From Roseateles sp. (GTDB lineage: Bacteria; Pseudomonadota; Gammaproteobacteria; Burkholderiales; Burkholderiaceae_C), in the NCBI RefSeq assembly GCF_019237615.1, contig NZ_JAFAGT010000085.1:1-64000 (forward strand): a DNA stretch of 64,000 nucleotides, given 5' to 3'. The notes below the pieces were generated by a model. It made no database searches. It was not told where the DNA came from and saw only the letters and a list, made by a program, of their open reading frames with translations. This document shows positions 10,000-20,661 of the stretch, piece by piece. Both the position numbers and the translations under genes were made by a program. How positions within the stretch are numbered: position 1 is the stretch's first letter; every line of letters starts with the position of its first letter.

Positions 10000-11844
10000 T
10001 CAGAGCTGGCTGACATCGCGGCCGGTCAGCGCGCGGGCGATGCTGCGGTTCATGCGTTCGGCGGCAAAGCCTTCGGTCGCCTCGGCCAGCGCCTTTGTTG
10101 CAGCCTCGATGGCGTCGGCGTCGCCGGTCATGGCGGCCAGCGCCGACAGGCGGGCCTCCAGCGCCTCGCGCTCGGCCTCCGGCAGCAGGTCGCCGTCGGC
10201 GGCCAGTGCGCTGCGCGTGGCCAGCACCATGCGCTCGGCCTCCACCCTCGCCTCGCGCAGCTTGCGCGCGGCCATATCGGCGTCGGCACTGGCGAAGCCG
10301 TCCTTCAGCATGCCGGCGATCTGCTCGTCGGAGAGGCCATAGCTTGGCTTGACGGCGATGGCGGCCTCCACACCCGAGGTCAGTTCCTGGGCCGACACGC
10401 TGAGCAGGCCATCGGCATCGACCTGGAAGCTGACACGAATGCGCGCCGCGCCGGCCGCCATGGGCGGGATGCCGCGCAGCTCGAAGCGCGCGAGGGACCG
10501 GCATTCGCTGACCAATTCGCGCTCGCCCTGCACCACGTGCAGCGCCAGCGCGGTCTGGCCGTCCTTGAATGTCGTGAAGTCCTGGGCCTTGGCGACGGGG
10601 ATCGTGGCGTTGCGCTCGATGATGCGCTCGACCAGGCCACCCATGGTCTCCAGACCCAGCGACAGCGGGATCACGTCCAGCAGCAGGATCTCGCCATCGG
10701 CCGCATTGCCGGCCAGCTGGTTGGCCTGGACGGCCGCACCCAGCGCCACGACCTCATCGGGGTTCAGGTTGGTCAATACCTCGCGGCCAAACAGATCGCC
10801 GACCGCACGGCGCACGACCGGCATGCGCGTAGAACCACCCACCATGACCGTACCCTGCACGTCCGCGGCCTTGACCTTGGCATCGCGCAGCACGCGCTTC
10901 ACGGACGACAAGGTCCTGGCGATCAAGGGCTGAGCCAGTGCCTCGAACTGGGCTTGCGTGACGGTCACGCGCAGCTCGCCCGCGTCCAGCGCGGCAACGA
11001 GCTCGGTGGATTCGGCGTCGGACAGCGCCTCCTTGGCGGCTCGCGCGGCGACCAGGATGGCGCGCTTGTCATGGGCCGACTCCAGAGTCCGACCGGCCAG
11101 CACCCAGTCCGCCAGCGCGCGGTCGAAATCGTCACCACCCAGCGCTGCATCGCCACCGGTCGCCACGACCTCGAACACGCCACGCGTCAGCCGCAGCAGC
11201 GAGATGTCGAAGGTGCCGCCGCCCAGGTCGTAGACGGCATACAGGCCCTCGCTGGCGTTGTCCAGGCCGTAGGCGATGGCCGCCGCCGTGGGCTCGTTGA
11301 TCAGGCGCAGCACCTTGAGGCCCGCCAGCTCCGCGGCGTCCTTGGTGGCCTGGCGTTGGGCGTCGTCGAAATAGGCCGGCACCGTGATGACCGCGCCGAA
11401 CAAGTCGTCCAGGAAGCTGTCCTCGGCGCGGAAGCGCAGCGTCGCGAGGATCTCCGCGGACACCTCGACAGGGCTCTTCACGCCGTCGCGCGTCACGATG
11501 CCCAGCATGCCGGGGCGATCCTCGAAGTGGTAGGGCAGATGCTCGCGATCACCCACGTCGGCGACGCCGCGGCCCATGAAGCGCTTGACCGAGACGACCG
11601 TGTTCTCGGGGTCCTCCGCCTGTGCCGCCAGCGCGTCGGCGCCGATCTGGCGGCGGCCCTCGGGCAGGTAGCGCACTGCCGACGGCAGGATCACGCGGCC
11701 CTGCTCGTCGGGCAGGCACTCGGCAACGCCATGGCGCACGGCGGCGACAAGGGAATGCGTCGTGCCGAGGTCGATGCCGACGGCAATGCGGCGCTGGTGC
11801 GGGTCGGGCGAGGCGCCGGGTTCGGAGATCTGCAGAAGAGCCAT
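10000..11844 (-). CDS. hscA: Fe-S protein assembly chaperone HscA
   Basis: This specialised Hsp70 works on IscU to release assembled clusters. The 614 residues show the Hsp70 ATPase start [14 protein letters not shown], phosphate loops [13 protein letters not shown] and [10 protein letters not shown], and the linker [18 protein letters not shown] substrate-binding domain and helical lid follow. It lies 3 bases after hscB. The length and the HscA-specific N-terminus distinguish it from DnaK. Confidence 0.97.
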   Translation of the reverse strand: MALLQISEPGASPDPHQRRIAVGIDLGTTHSLVAAVRHGVAECLPDEQGRVILPSAVRYLPEGRRQIGADALAAQAEDPENTVVSVKRFMGRGVADVGDREHLPYHFEDRPGMLGIVTRDGVKSPVEVSAEILATLRFRAEDSFLDDLFGAVITVPAYFDDAQRQATKDAAELAGLKVLRLINEPTAAAIAYGLDNASEGLYAVYDLGGGTFDISLLRLTRGVFEVVATGGDAALGGDDFDRALADWVLAGRTLESAHDKRAILVAARAAKEALSDAESTELVAALDAGELRVTVTQAQFEALAQPLIARTLSSVKRVLRDAKVKAADVQGTVMVGGSTRMPVVRRAVGDLFGREVLTNLNPDEVVALGAAVQANQLAGNAADGEILLLDVIPLSLGLETMGGLVERIIERNATIPVAKAQDFTTFKDGQTALALHVVQGERELVSECRSLARFELRGIPPMAAGAARIRVSFQVDADGLLSVSAQELTSGVEAAIAVKPSYGLSDEQIAGMLKDGFASADADMAARKLREARVEAERMVLATRSALAADGDLLPEAEREALEARLSALAAMTGDADAIEAATKALAEATEGFAAERMNRSIARALTGRDVSQL

Positions 11845-11847
11845 GGG

Positions 11848-12366
11848 TCAGGCGTCCAGCGCGGCAAGGCGCTTGTCGATGTCGGCCCGGAAGCGCTGGA
11901 TGAACATCAGCGCGCGGACCTGGGATGCGGCGGCGGGCGCGTCGCCCACCTCGTCGAGCAGGCGCCGGGCCTGCTCCAGCGCGGCGGCCTGGGCGCGCGC
12001 CGCGTCGTCGTCCAGCGCCTCGAGCCCGGCCTCGTCGCCTGCTTCGTCCAGCGCCTCGCGCCACGCCATCTGCTGCATCAGGAAGGCTGCAGGCATGGCC
12101 GTGTTGTTCTCGGCCTGCACCGGCGCGCCGCGCAGCTCGCACAGATAGGCGGCACGCTTGAGCGGGTCCTTCAGGCGCTGGTAGGCCTCGTTCACGCGCA
12201 TGGCCCATTGCATGGCCACGCGCTGGGCAGCAACGCCTTCCGCGGCGAAGCGGTCGGGGTGGACCTCGGCCTGCAGCGTCTTCCAGCGCGCGTCGATGTC
12301 GGCACGCTGCTGGGCCTGCCGCGCAGGCAGGCCGAAGAGCTGGAAGTCGTTGTCGGTCAGTCGCAT
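11848..12366 (-). CDS. hscB: Fe-S protein assembly co-chaperone HscB
   Basis: This 172-residue J-domain partner of HscA delivers IscU to the chaperone. The HPD tripeptide is present in LQAEVHPDRFAAEG, after NDFQLFGLPARQA, and the C-terminal helical bundle that contacts IscU makes up the second half. The ATG at 12366 (MRLTDNDF) is chosen over the track's six-residue extension. The protein lacks the N-terminal zinc cysteines seen in some eukaryotic homologues. Confidence 0.95.
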   Translation of the reverse strand: MRLTDNDFQLFGLPARQAQQRADIDARWKTLQAEVHPDRFAAEGVAAQRVAMQWAMRVNEAYQRLKDPLKRAAYLCELRGAPVQAENNTAMPAAFLMQQMAWREALDEAGDEAGLEALDDDAARAQAAALEQARRLLDEVGDAPAAASQVRALMFIQRFRADIDKRLAALDA

Positions 12367-12427
12367 GGTTTGGCGAAAAAGCAAAAAGCGCGGCCCGTGC
12401 CGCGCTCGCGAAGATCGTCGGTGTCGA

Positions 12428-12751
12428 TCACACGCGGAAGGATTCGCCGCAGCCGCAGCGGTCCTTCTCGCGCGGATTGCGGAACTTGAAGCCTTCGTTC
12501 AGGCCTTCGCGCACAAAGTCCAGCTCGGTGCCGTCGAGGTAGGGCAGGCTCTTGGGGTCGATGAGGATCTTGACCTCATGACCCTCGAAGACGACGTCCT
12601 CGGGCGCGGCCTCATCGGCGTACTCCAGCTTGTAGGCCAGGCCCGAGCAGCCGGTTGTCTTCACGCCCAGGCGAACGCCAATGCCCTTGCCGCGCTTGGC
12701 GATGTAGCGCTTGACATGACGGGCAGCAGCCTCGGTCAGGGTCACCGACAT
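12428..12751 (-). CDS. iscA: Iron-sulfur cluster assembly protein IscA
   Basis: This 107-residue A-type carrier matures [4Fe-4S] targets. The three conserved cysteines are visible in [15 protein letters not shown] and in the C-terminal CGCGESF motif. It starts a single base after the iscU stop. The C-terminal GCGESFRV is the family hallmark. Confidence 0.96.
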   Translation of the reverse strand: MSVTLTEAAARHVKRYIAKRGKGIGVRLGVKTTGCSGLAYKLEYADEAAPEDVVFEGHEVKILIDPKSLPYLDGTELDFVREGLNEGFKFRNPREKDRCGCGESFRV

Positions 12752-12752
12752 A

Positions 12753-13139
12753 TCAGTTCGCGTGTTTGGCGCGGTAGTCGTCCACGGCCGCCTTGATGGC
12801 GTCCTCGGCCAGGATGGAGCAATGGATCTTGACCGGCGGCAGCGCCAGTTCCTCGGCGATCTGCGTGTTCTTGATGGACAGCGCCTCGTCCAGGCTCTTG
12901 CCCTTGACCCATTCGGTCACGAGCGAGCTGGAGGCGATGGCCGAGCCGCAGCCATAGGTCTTGAACTTGGCGTCCTCGATGAGGCCGGTGGCCGGGTTGA
13001 CCTTGATCTGCAGCTTCATCACGTCGCCGCAGGCCGGGGCGCCGACCATGCCGGTGCCGACGTCCTCGTCGCCGTTCTCAAACTTGCCAACGTTGCGGGG
13101 GTTCTCGTAGTGGTCGACGACCTTGTCGCTGTATGCCAT
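12753..13139 (-). CDS. iscU: Iron-sulfur cluster scaffold IscU
   Basis: This is the 128-residue scaffold on which IscS builds [2Fe-2S] clusters. The cluster-binding cysteines appear in [27 protein letters not shown] and [13 protein letters not shown]. The LPPVK sequence that HscA recognises is present as ALPPVKIHC. It lies 20 bases after iscS and 1 base before iscA. Confidence 0.98.
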   Translation of the reverse strand: MAYSDKVVDHYENPRNVGKFENGDEDVGTGMVGAPACGDVMKLQIKVNPATGLIEDAKFKTYGCGSAIASSSLVTEWVKGKSLDEALSIKNTQIAEELALPPVKIHCSILAEDAIKAAVDDYRAKHAN

Positions 13140-13159
13140 GGTGTTCTCCTAGTTCGCGA

Positions 13160-14380
13160 TCAGTGCGCCGCCCACTGGATGGTCGACAGGTCGATGCCAT
13201 CCTTGTACATGTCCCACAGCGGGGACAGCTCGCGCAGCTTGGCGACGCGGTCGGCCAGCACGCTGATCGCATAGTCGATCTCTTCCTCGGTCGTGAAGCG
13301 GCCGATGGTCATGCGCAGCGAGCTGTGGGCCAGCTCGTCGCTGCGGCCCAGCGCACGCAGCACATAGCTGGGCTCCAGGCTGGCCGAGGTGCAGGCCGAA
13401 CCGGACGACACGGCAATACCCTTGACGCCCATGATCAGCGACTCGCCCTCGACGTAGTTGAACGAGATGTTCAGGTTGTGCGGCACGCGCTGCTCGAGGT
13501 CGCCGTTGATGAAGGTCTGCTCGATGCCGGACAGGCCCCGGACCAGGCGGTTGTGCAGCGCGCGGATGCGCTCGCTCTCGGTACCCATCTCCTCGCGGGC
13601 GATGCGGAAGGCCTCGCCCATGCCGACGATCTGGTGCACCGGCAGCGTGCCCGAGCGCATGCCGCGCTCATGGCCGCCGCCATGCATCTGGGCCTCCAGG
13701 CGCACGCGCGGCTTGCGGCGCACGTACAGCGCGCCTATGCCCTTGGGGCCGTAGGTCTTGTGCGAGGCCAGGCTCATCAGGTCGATGGGCAGCCGGGCCA
13801 TGTCGATCTCGACCTTGCCGGTGGCCTGGGCCGCATCGACGTGGAAGATGATGCCGCGCTCGCGGCAGAGGTTGCCCAGCGCGACGACGTCCTGGATGAC
13901 GCCGATCTCGTTGTTCACGTACATGACCGAGGCCAGGATGGTGTCCGGGCGCAGCGCGGCCTTGAAGGCCTCCAGGTCGACGAGGCCGTTCTGCAGCACG
14001 TCGAGGTAGGTCACCTCGAAGCCCTGGCGCTCCAGCTCGCGCATGGTGTCCAGCACCGCCTTGTGCTCGGTCTTCACCGTGATCAGGTGCTTGCCGCGGG
14101 TCTTGTAGAACTGCGCGGCGCCCTTCAGCGCGAGGTTGTTGGATTCGGTAGCGCCCGAGGTCCAGACGATCTCGCGCGGGTCCGCGCCGATCAGCGCGGC
14201 GACCTGCTCGCGGGCCTTCTCGACCGCTTCTTCCGCCTCCCAGCCCCAGGCGTGACTGCGCGACGCCGGGTTGCCGAAATGCTCGCGCAGCCAGGGGATC
14301 ATCGCGTCGACCACGCGGGGATCGCACGGCGTCGTCGCGCCGTAGTCGAGGTAGATCGGGAAGTGCGGGGTCATGTCCAT
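13160..14380 (-). CDS. iscS: Cysteine desulfurase IscS
   Basis: This pyridoxal-phosphate enzyme takes sulfur from cysteine for clusters and tRNA thiolation. The 406 residues contain the opening [16 protein letters not shown], the PLP lysine in [17 protein letters not shown], and the mobile catalytic cysteine loop [17 protein letters not shown]. The start at 14380 gives MDMTPHF; the next ATG (14374) is also possible and neither has a strong ribosome-binding site. It follows iscR. Confidence 0.97.
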   Translation of the reverse strand: MDMTPHFPIYLDYGATTPCDPRVVDAMIPWLREHFGNPASRSHAWGWEAEEAVEKAREQVAALIGADPREIVWTSGATESNNLALKGAAQFYKTRGKHLITVKTEHKAVLDTMRELERQGFEVTYLDVLQNGLVDLEAFKAALRPDTILASVMYVNNEIGVIQDVVALGNLCRERGIIFHVDAAQATGKVEIDMARLPIDLMSLASHKTYGPKGIGALYVRRKPRVRLEAQMHGGGHERGMRSGTLPVHQIVGMGEAFRIAREEMGTESERIRALHNRLVRGLSGIEQTFINGDLEQRVPHNLNISFNYVEGESLIMGVKGIAVSSGSACTSASLEPSYVLRALGRSDELAHSSLRMTIGRFTTEEEIDYAISVLADRVAKLRELSPLWDMYKDGIDLSTIQWAAH

Positions 14381-14405
14381 GGAACGACTACTCTTTGAAT
14401 TCTTC

Positions 14406-14939
14406 TTACTTGCTGAACGCGCCGCCCAGCGCGAACACCGAGTTCGGCGCCGTCACGCGGATGGGTTTGAGCACCGGCTGGCTGGAGATGGCGCGCTTGA
14501 CCGGCGCCGCCTCGACCTCGAAGCCCTTGGCCAGCTGCTCGTCGGCGAGCTTGCGCAGCGACACGGAGTCGAGGTACTCGATCATCTTGGCGTTCAGGTT
14601 GGTCCAGAGCTCATGGGTGATGCAGCGGCCGCTGTCCTCGCCCATGCAGTTTTCCTTGCCGCCGCAGCCGGTGGCGTCCAGCGCCTCGTCCACGGCGACG
14701 ATGATGTCGGCGACGGTGATGTCCTCGGCCTTGCGGCCCAGCGAGTAGCCGCCGCCGGGCCCGCGGGTGCTTTCCACCAGCTCATGGCGGCGCAGCTTGC
14801 CGAAGAGCTGCTCCAGGTAGGACAGCGAAATCTGCTGCCGTTGACTGATCGCCGCCAGGGCCACCGGGCCCGTATTCTCGCGCAGCGCCAGGTCCAACAT
14901 CGCGGTGACAGCAAACCGGCCTTTGGTGGTGAGACGCAT
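14406..14939 (-). CDS. iscR: Fe-S cluster-sensing transcriptional regulator IscR
   Basis: This is a 177-residue Rrf2-family winged-helix repressor of the isc operon. The DNA-binding part runs [19 protein letters not shown] through [18 protein letters not shown]. The three cluster cysteines are in [15 protein letters not shown]. The ATG at 14939 has a good AAAGGAG upstream; the track's 26-residue extension is discarded. A candidate IscR operator lies about 95-115 bases upstream. Confidence 0.96.
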   Translation of the reverse strand: MRLTTKGRFAVTAMLDLALRENTGPVALAAISQRQQISLSYLEQLFGKLRRHELVESTRGPGGGYSLGRKAEDITVADIIVAVDEALDATGCGGKENCMGEDSGRCITHELWTNLNAKMIEYLDSVSLRKLADEQLAKGFEVEAAPVKRAISSQPVLKPIRVTAPNSVFALGGAFSK

Positions 14940-15031
14940 ACAAACTCCTTTGCGAGAGGTCCGGGCGGGTGTCGTCCGGATCCAATGAATTCGGGTTAAC
15001 CCGAGAGGCCCAGACAATAGTCGAGCGATTC

Positions 15032-15056
15032 ATTTCCGATGATTTTACTCGACTAC
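15032..15056 (-). promoter_or_regulatory. Candidate type 1 IscR operator upstream of iscR
   Basis: Read on the minus strand, this 25-base element matches 19 of 25 positions of the type 1 IscR consensus (ATASYYGACTRWWWYAGTCRRSTAT), with the AT core TAAAAT central. It sits upstream of iscR, where IscR autorepresses in characterised systems. The match was scored by eye; binding is inference. Confidence 0.55.
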
Positions 15057-15124
15057 TCGCCGGCACCCTGTTCGCCACCAGTAGCCACAGGCAACAAGGG
15101 GTTTCTTGCTGCAGCGCAGCAGCG

Positions 15125-17254
15125 TCAGCGCGAAGCGCCGCCCTTGCGGGCGCTGTCCAGCGGCACGATGTTGTCGTGCACCAGCGCGCCGAAGGCCTGC
15201 TCGCGCAACTGCGCCAGCTGGTCGCGCAGCCGGGCAGCCTGCTCAAACTCCAGGTTGCGCGCATGTTCCAGCATCTGCTTCTCGAGCTGGGCCATGCGCT
15301 TGGCCAGGTCCTTCTCGGACAAGTCCTCGACCCGGGCCGCCGCCAGCAGCTTGGCGTCGTCGCGGCCGGCCTCCTCGGAATAGACGCCATCTATGAGGTC
15401 CTTGATGCGCTTTTGAACGCTGCGCGGCGTGATGCCGTTAGCCTCGTTGAAGGCGATCTGCTTGGCACGGCGGCGCTCGGTCTCGCCCATGGCCTTGCGC
15501 ATGGACTCGGTGATCTTGTCCGCGTACAGGATGGCCTTGCCGTTCAGGTTGCGCGCCGCCCGGCCTATGGTCTGGATCAGGCTGCGCTCGGCACGCAAGA
15601 AGCCCTCCTTGTCCGCATCCAGGATGGCCACCAGCGACACCTCCGGGATGTCCAGCCCCTCGCGCAGCAGGTTGATGCCCACCAGCACGTCGAAGGCACC
15701 CAGGCGCAGGTCGCGCAGGATCTCCACCCGCTCCACCGTGTCCACGTCCGAGTGCAGATAGCGCACCTTGACGCCGTTGTCGCTGAGGTAGTCGGTCAGC
15801 TGCTCGGCCATGCGCTTGGTCAGCGTCGTGATCAGCACGCGCTCGCTGGCCTCCACGCGCAGACGGATCTCCTGCAGCACGTCGTCCACCTGGTGCGTGG
15901 CCGGGCGGACCTCGACGAGGGGGTCCACCAGGCCCGTGGGCCGCACGACCTGCTCCACCACCTGGCCGGCGTTGTCCTGCTCGTACTGCGCCGGCGTGGC
16001 CGACACGAAGACGGCCTGGCGCATCTTGCGCTCGAACTCGGCGAACTTCAGCGGCCGGTTGTCCAGCGCGGACGGCAGACGGAAGCCGTACTCCACCAGC
16101 GTCGTCTTGCGCGCCCGGTCGCCGTTGTACATGCCGCCGAACTGGCCGATCAGCACATGGCTTTCGTCCAGGAACATGACGGCGTCCTTGGGCAGGTAGT
16201 CCACCAGCGTGGGCGGCGGGTCACCCGGCTGGGCGCCGGACAGGTGGCGCGTGTAGTTCTCGATGCCCTTGCAATGGCCCACCTCCTGCAGCATCTCCAG
16301 GTCGAAGCGGGTGCGCTGCTCGATGCGTTGCGCCTCGACCAGCTTGCCCTCCTTCACAAAGAAGCCAACGCGCTCGCGCAACTCCTCCTTGATGGCCTCG
16401 GCGGCGGCCAGCACGCGCTCGCGCGGCGTCACGTAGTGGCTGCTGGGGTAGACGGTGAAGCGCGGGATCTTCTGGCGCACCTGGCCGGTGAGCGGATCGA
16501 ACAGCGACAGTCCGTCGATCTCGTCGTCGAACAGCTCGATGCGCAGGGCCAGCTCGGAATGCTCGGCCGGGAACACGTCTATGGTGTCGCCGCGCACGCG
16601 GAAATGGCCGCGGGTGAACTCCATCTCATTGCGCGTGTACTGCATGCGTATGAGGTGGGCGATGACGTCGCGCTGGCCCAGCTTGTCGCCCACGCGCAGC
16701 GTCATCACCATCTGGTGGTAGTCGCTGGGGTTGCCGATGCCGTAGATGGCCGACACCGACGCGACGATGACCACGTCGCGCCGCTCCAGCAGGCTCTTGG
16801 TGCAGGACAGGCGCAACTGCTCGATGTGCTCGTTGATCGCGCTGTCCTTCTCGATGAACAGGTCGCGCTGCGGCACATAGGCCTCGGGCTGGTAGTAGTC
16901 GTAGTAGCTGACGAAGTACTCCACCGCGTTCTTGGGGAAGAAGTCCCGGAACTCGCTGTACAGCTGTGCCGCCAGCGTCTTGTTCGGCGCGAAGACGATG
17001 GCCGGCCGACCCAGGCGGGCGATGACGTTGGCCATCGTGAAGGTCTTGCCCGAGCCGGTCACGCCCAGCAGCGTCTGGTAGCTCAGGCCGTCGTTCACCC
17101 CCTCGACGAGCCGGGCGATGGCGGTCGGCTGATCCCCCGCCGGCGGGAAAGGCTGGAACAGCTGGAACGGCGAGCCTTCGAAGCTGACGAATTCGCCCTT
17201 GCGCTCCTCCGTGTCGCTTTCGGAGCCGGGCATGGCGTTCAAGGCTTCTTGCAT
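15125..17254 (-). CDS. uvrB: UvrABC excision repair subunit B
   Basis: This helicase-like damage-verification subunit of nucleotide excision repair has 709 residues. It shows Walker [15 protein letters not shown], the beta-hairpin [15 protein letters not shown], the DEAD-type DESHVLIGQ, motif [11 protein letters not shown], and a C-terminal UvrC-binding coiled coil ([19 protein letters not shown]). The length is slightly above the E. coli enzyme. I looked for a LexA box in the 113 bases upstream and saw none. Confidence 0.98.
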   Translation of the reverse strand: MQEALNAMPGSESDTEERKGEFVSFEGSPFQLFQPFPPAGDQPTAIARLVEGVNDGLSYQTLLGVTGSGKTFTMANVIARLGRPAIVFAPNKTLAAQLYSEFRDFFPKNAVEYFVSYYDYYQPEAYVPQRDLFIEKDSAINEHIEQLRLSCTKSLLERRDVVIVASVSAIYGIGNPSDYHQMVMTLRVGDKLGQRDVIAHLIRMQYTRNEMEFTRGHFRVRGDTIDVFPAEHSELALRIELFDDEIDGLSLFDPLTGQVRQKIPRFTVYPSSHYVTPRERVLAAAEAIKEELRERVGFFVKEGKLVEAQRIEQRTRFDLEMLQEVGHCKGIENYTRHLSGAQPGDPPPTLVDYLPKDAVMFLDESHVLIGQFGGMYNGDRARKTTLVEYGFRLPSALDNRPLKFAEFERKMRQAVFVSATPAQYEQDNAGQVVEQVVRPTGLVDPLVEVRPATHQVDDVLQEIRLRVEASERVLITTLTKRMAEQLTDYLSDNGVKVRYLHSDVDTVERVEILRDLRLGAFDVLVGINLLREGLDIPEVSLVAILDADKEGFLRAERSLIQTIGRAARNLNGKAILYADKITESMRKAMGETERRRAKQIAFNEANGITPRSVQKRIKDLIDGVYSEEAGRDDAKLLAAARVEDLSEKDLAKRMAQLEKQMLEHARNLEFEQAARLRDQLAQLREQAFGALVHDNIVPLDSARKGGASR

Positions 17255-17301
17255 GGGGAATTCCCTGGGTTCACGGGCAAAATTGCTGCGCTGCGAAACC
17301 A

Positions 17302-17337
17302 GGCAGGTTAGCGCAGACCCTCGGTTTTCAACCTGCC
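17302..17337. repeat. Inverted repeat between divergent uvrB and aminotransferase
   Basis: GGCAGGTT and AACCTGCC form perfect 8-base arms separated by 20 bases in the short divergent promoter region. It could be an operator or a weak hairpin in the aminotransferase leader. No function is assigned. Confidence 0.4.
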
Positions 17338-17367
17338 CCTGCTGACAACGCCATTTCAGGAACCCTC

Positions 17368-18558
17368 ATGTCTTCTTTGTTCGCCGACGTCGCCCTGGCC
17401 CCCCGTGACCCCATCCTCGGCCTGAACGAGCAGTTCAACGCCGACACCCGCCCGGGCAAGGTCAACCTCGGCGTGGGCGTCTACTACGACGAGGCCGGCA
17501 AGCTGCCGCTGCTGAAATGCGTGCGGGAAGCAGAAGGCCTCATGGCCGCGACACCCAAGCCGCGCGGCTACCTGCCCATCGACGGCATCGCTGCCTATGA
17601 CAAGGCCGTGCAGAAGCTGGTCTTCGGCAGCGAGCTCAAGCATGTCGCCACCGTGCAGGCCCTGGGCGGCACCGGCGCGCTGAAGATCGGCGCCGACTTC
17701 CTCAAACACCTCAGCCCCGGCGCCAAGGTGATGATCTCCGACCCGAGCTGGGAGAACCACCGCGCACTGTTCACGCAGGCCGGCTTCACGGTCGAGACCT
17801 ACCCCTACTACGACGCCACCAGCAAGGGCGTCAACTTCGACGGCATGCTGGCCGCGCTGAACGCCGCCCCGGCCGGCACGGTCGTGGTGCTGCATGCCTG
17901 CTGCCACAACCCCACCGGCTACGACATCACGGCCGCACAATGGGCCCAGGTGGTCGCTGCCGTGAAGGCCAGGGGCCTGACGCCCTTCCTGGACATGGCC
18001 TACCAGGGCTTCGGCTTCGGCCTGAAGGAGGACGGCGAGGCGGTGCGCCAGTTCCTGGCGGCCGGAGTGGGCTTCTTCGTGTCCACCAGCTTCTCCAAGA
18101 GCTTCTCGCTGTACGGCGAGCGCGTCGGCGCGCTGAGCGTGGTCTGCAGCGGCGACGAGGAGGCAGCCCGCGTGCTGTCGCAGCTGAAGATCATGATCCG
18201 CACCAACTACTCCAACCCGCCCACGCATGGCGCCCAGGTCGTGGCCCAGGTGCTGGCCGACGACCGGCTGCGCGCGATGTGGGAGGAGGAACTGGCCGGC
18301 ATGCGCGTGCGCATCAAGGCCATGCGCTCGGCCCTGGTGGCGGCGCTGCAGGCCGCTGGCGTCACGCAGGACCTGTCCTTCGTCACCGAGCAACTGGGCA
18401 TGTTCAGCTACTCTGGCCTCTCCGCCGCCCAGATGCAGCGCCTGCGCAGCGAGTTCGGCGTGTATGGCGTGGATTCGGGCCGCATCTGCGTGGCGGCCCT
18501 GAACGAGGTCAACCTGCCGGTCGTGGCTACGGCGATGGCGGCCGTCATGAAGGGCTGA
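17368..18558 (+). CDS. Aromatic/aspartate amino acid aminotransferase
   Basis: This is a 396-residue class I PLP aminotransferase of the AspC/TyrB branch, exchanging amino groups between aspartate or aromatic amino acids and 2-oxoglutarate. It opens with LAPRDPILGLNEQFNAD, has the nucleophilic PLP lysine in STSFSKSFSLYGERVG, the HACCHNPTG motif, and a C-terminal arginine in SGRICVAALNE. The sequence alone does not separate TyrB from AspC, so no symbol is given. It is divergent from uvrB. Confidence 0.93.
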   Translation: MSSLFADVALAPRDPILGLNEQFNADTRPGKVNLGVGVYYDEAGKLPLLKCVREAEGLMAATPKPRGYLPIDGIAAYDKAVQKLVFGSELKHVATVQALGGTGALKIGADFLKHLSPGAKVMISDPSWENHRALFTQAGFTVETYPYYDATSKGVNFDGMLAALNAAPAGTVVVLHACCHNPTGYDITAAQWAQVVAAVKARGLTPFLDMAYQGFGFGLKEDGEAVRQFLAAGVGFFVSTSFSKSFSLYGERVGALSVVCSGDEEAARVLSQLKIMIRTNYSNPPTHGAQVVAQVLADDRLRAMWEEELAGMRVRIKAMRSALVAALQAAGVTQDLSFVTEQLGMFSYSGLSAAQMQRLRSEFGVYGVDSGRICVAALNEVNLPVVATAMAAVMKG

Positions 18559-18573
18559 CGCCGACGCGGAATG

Positions 18574-18606
18574 CGCAGGATTGGCGGTTTGGCCGCCAAT
18601 CCTGCG
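18574..18606. repeat. 14-bp perfect hairpin between aminotransferase and phaZ
   Basis: CGCAGGATTGGCGG and CCGCCAATCCTGCG are perfectly complementary with a five-base loop. The hairpin starts 15 bases after the aminotransferase stop. No T-tract follows, so it is either a 3'-end stabiliser or a non-canonical terminator. Confidence 0.6.
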
Positions 18607-18687
18607 GCGGCAAATGCTGCACCGCACAACCGGCAAGGCGTTTTCTGGCACCATTGGGGCCTTCCTGTCCCTAGATCAAGGCCAGCC

Positions 18688-20010
18688 ATGCTGTATCAGC
18701 TCTTCGAAACCCAGCGCGCGCTGCTCAGCCCTTTCTCCGAGTTCGCGGCGGCGTCGGCCAAGCTCTACAGCCACCCGCTGTCGCCGTTCGCGCACACGCC
18801 CATGGCGCAGCGCCTGTCGGCCGGCCTGGACCTGGCGCACCGCCTGGCCAAGGACTACGAGAAGCCGGAGTTTGACATCCGCTCGGTCGAGGTCGACGGC
18901 GTGGACGTCGCCGTGCAGGAACTGGTGGCGCTGGAGAAGCCCTTCTGCCGGCTGCTGCGCTTCAAGCGCTACACGGACGATCTGAAAGTGCTGGCCCAGA
19001 TGAAGGACCAGCCCACGGTGCTGGTCGTCGCGCCGCTGTCCGGCCACCATGCGACGCTGCTGCGCGAGACCATCAAGCAGTTGCTGAAGTCGCACAAGGT
19101 CTACATCACGGACTGGACCGACGCCCGCATGGTGCCCCTGGAAGTCGGCCCCTTCCACCTGGACGACTACATCCGCTACGTGCAGGAGTTCATCCGGCAT
19201 GTCGGCGGCGCGGACTGTCACGTCATTTCCGTCTGCCAGCCCACGGTGCCCGTGCTGGCCGCCATCTCGCTGATGGCATCGGCCGGCGAGGCCACGCCGC
19301 GCAGCATGACCATGATGGGCGGCCCCATCGACGCCCGCAAGAGCCCGACGGCCGTCAACAACCTGGCCATGAACCGCAGCTTCAGCTGGTTCGAGAACAA
19401 CGTCATCTACCGCGTGCCGACCAACTTCCCCGGCGCCGGCCGCGAGGTCTACCCCGGCTTCCTGCAGCACAGCGGCTTCGTCGCGATGAACCCGGACCGC
19501 CACCTGAGCTCGCACTACGACTACTTCCTGGACCTGGTGCGCGGCGACGACGAGGGCGCCGAGGCCCACCGCCGCTTCTACGACGAATACAACGCCGTGC
19601 TGGACATGCCGGCCGAGTACTACCTCGACACCATCAAGACCGTCTTCCAGGACTTCGCGCTGGTCAACGGCACCTGGCAGGTCGATGGCGCCTTCGTGCG
19701 CCCGCAGGACATCACGACCACGGCGCTGCTGACCGTGGAGGGTGAACTGGACGACATCTCCGGCGCTGGCCAGACCCGGGCCGCCCACGATCTCTGCTCC
19801 GGCGTGCCCAGGCAGCACCAGTTCCACTACGACGCCATCGGCGCCGGCCACTACGGCATCTTCTCGGGCCGGCGCTGGCGCGAGAAGGTCTACCCCGAGG
19901 TGCGCGACTTCATTGCCAAGTACGAGGCCGCACCGCTGAAGAAGACCGCCAAGGCCACGCCCCTCAAGGCGGCGGCCAGGCCCGCGCCGGTCCGCAAGCG
20001 CAAAGCGTGA
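18688..20010 (+). CDS. phaZ: Intracellular polyhydroxybutyrate depolymerase PhaZ
   Basis: This 440-residue enzyme mobilises stored polyhydroxyalkanoate granules. It matches the Ralstonia-type intracellular depolymerase start [20 protein letters not shown]. The nucleophile elbow is [15 protein letters not shown], that is, with cysteine instead of the serine of a lipase box, as known for this family. No signal peptide is present, consistent with a cytoplasmic granule enzyme. The track's 39-residue extension covers the upstream hairpin and is rejected. The C-terminal tail is lysine/alanine rich. The stop overlaps the next gene by four bases. Confidence 0.92.
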   Translation: MLYQLFETQRALLSPFSEFAAASAKLYSHPLSPFAHTPMAQRLSAGLDLAHRLAKDYEKPEFDIRSVEVDGVDVAVQELVALEKPFCRLLRFKRYTDDLKVLAQMKDQPTVLVVAPLSGHHATLLRETIKQLLKSHKVYITDWTDARMVPLEVGPFHLDDYIRYVQEFIRHVGGADCHVISVCQPTVPVLAAISLMASAGEATPRSMTMMGGPIDARKSPTAVNNLAMNRSFSWFENNVIYRVPTNFPGAGREVYPGFLQHSGFVAMNPDRHLSSHYDYFLDLVRGDDEGAEAHRRFYDEYNAVLDMPAEYYLDTIKTVFQDFALVNGTWQVDGAFVRPQDITTTALLTVEGELDDISGAGQTRAAHDLCSGVPRQHQFHYDAIGAGHYGIFSGRRWREKVYPEVRDFIAKYEAAPLKKTAKATPLKAAARPAPVRKRKA

Positions 20011-20651
20011 GCCTCGCGACCCTGATCGACGCCGCGCTGCCGCAGACCCAGTGCACCCGTTGCGGCTACCCGGACTGCCGCGCCTATGCAGACGCCATCG
20101 CCGCCGGTGAGGCCGAGATCAACCAATGCCCGCCCGGCGGCGCCGAAGGCGTGCACCGGCTCGCCGCCCTCACCGGGCGCCCGGCCCTGGCGCTGAACCC
20201 CGTCAACGGCATCGAGGCGACGCGCGGCGTCGCCGTCATCGACGAGGCCTGGTGCATAGGCTGCACGCTGTGCATCAAGGCCTGCCCGGTGGACTGCATC
20301 GTCGGCGCGCCCAAGGCCATGCATGTCGTGGTGGCCGCGCAATGCACCGGCTGCGAACTCTGCGTGCCGGCCTGCCCCGTGGACTGCATCTCCCTGCCCG
20401 AGGTCACCGAGACGACCGGCTGGGACGCCTGGAGCCAGCCGCAGGCCGACGAGGCGCGCGAGCGCTATGCCTTCCGACAGTTCCGCCGCCACCGCGAGGC
20501 TCAGGAGAACGAGGCCCGCCTGATGGACAAGGCCGAGGCCAAGCTGGCGGACCTGCCGGCGGCGTCGGCCATCAGCGACCCGGCGCAGCTGTCCGCCAAG
20601 CGCGCCGCCATCGAGGCGGCTCTTGCCCGCGCGCGCGCCAAACGAGGCTGA
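20007..20651 (+). CDS. RnfB/RsxB-like electron-transport ferredoxin
   Basis: This 214-residue iron-sulfur protein starts at a GTG overlapping the phaZ stop. An N-terminal four-cysteine [4Fe-4S] domain ([18 protein letters not shown] and QCPPGG) is followed by two CxxCxxCxxxCP ferredoxin motifs, [16 protein letters not shown] and [16 protein letters not shown]. The C-terminal third is charged and helical. It lacks the membrane anchor of true RnfB, and no other rnf genes are nearby. Pairing with nth is common in beta-proteobacteria. Its redox partner is unknown. Confidence 0.88.
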   Translation: MSLATLIDAALPQTQCTRCGYPDCRAYADAIAAGEAEINQCPPGGAEGVHRLAALTGRPALALNPVNGIEATRGVAVIDEAWCIGCTLCIKACPVDCIVGAPKAMHVVVAAQCTGCELCVPACPVDCISLPEVTETTGWDAWSQPQADEARERYAFRQFRRHREAQENEARLMDKAEAKLADLPAASAISDPAQLSAKRAAIEAALARARAKRG

Positions 20652-20661
20652 CAATCGCGGC

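Noticed and set aside
10537-12489. 650-residue plus-strand ORF
   Set aside because: It is antisense to hscA and hscB, which have full domain support.
14985-15031. Second IscR-like site near CTCGACTATTGTCTGG
   Set aside because: Only about 15 of 25 consensus positions match and the right half-site is poor.
17255-17367. Possible LexA box upstream of uvrB
   Set aside because: No CTGT-N8-ACAG or near variant could be found in the divergent region.
18574-18606. Calling the 14-bp hairpin a rho-independent terminator
   Set aside because: There is no T-tract on either strand, so it is listed only as a repeat.
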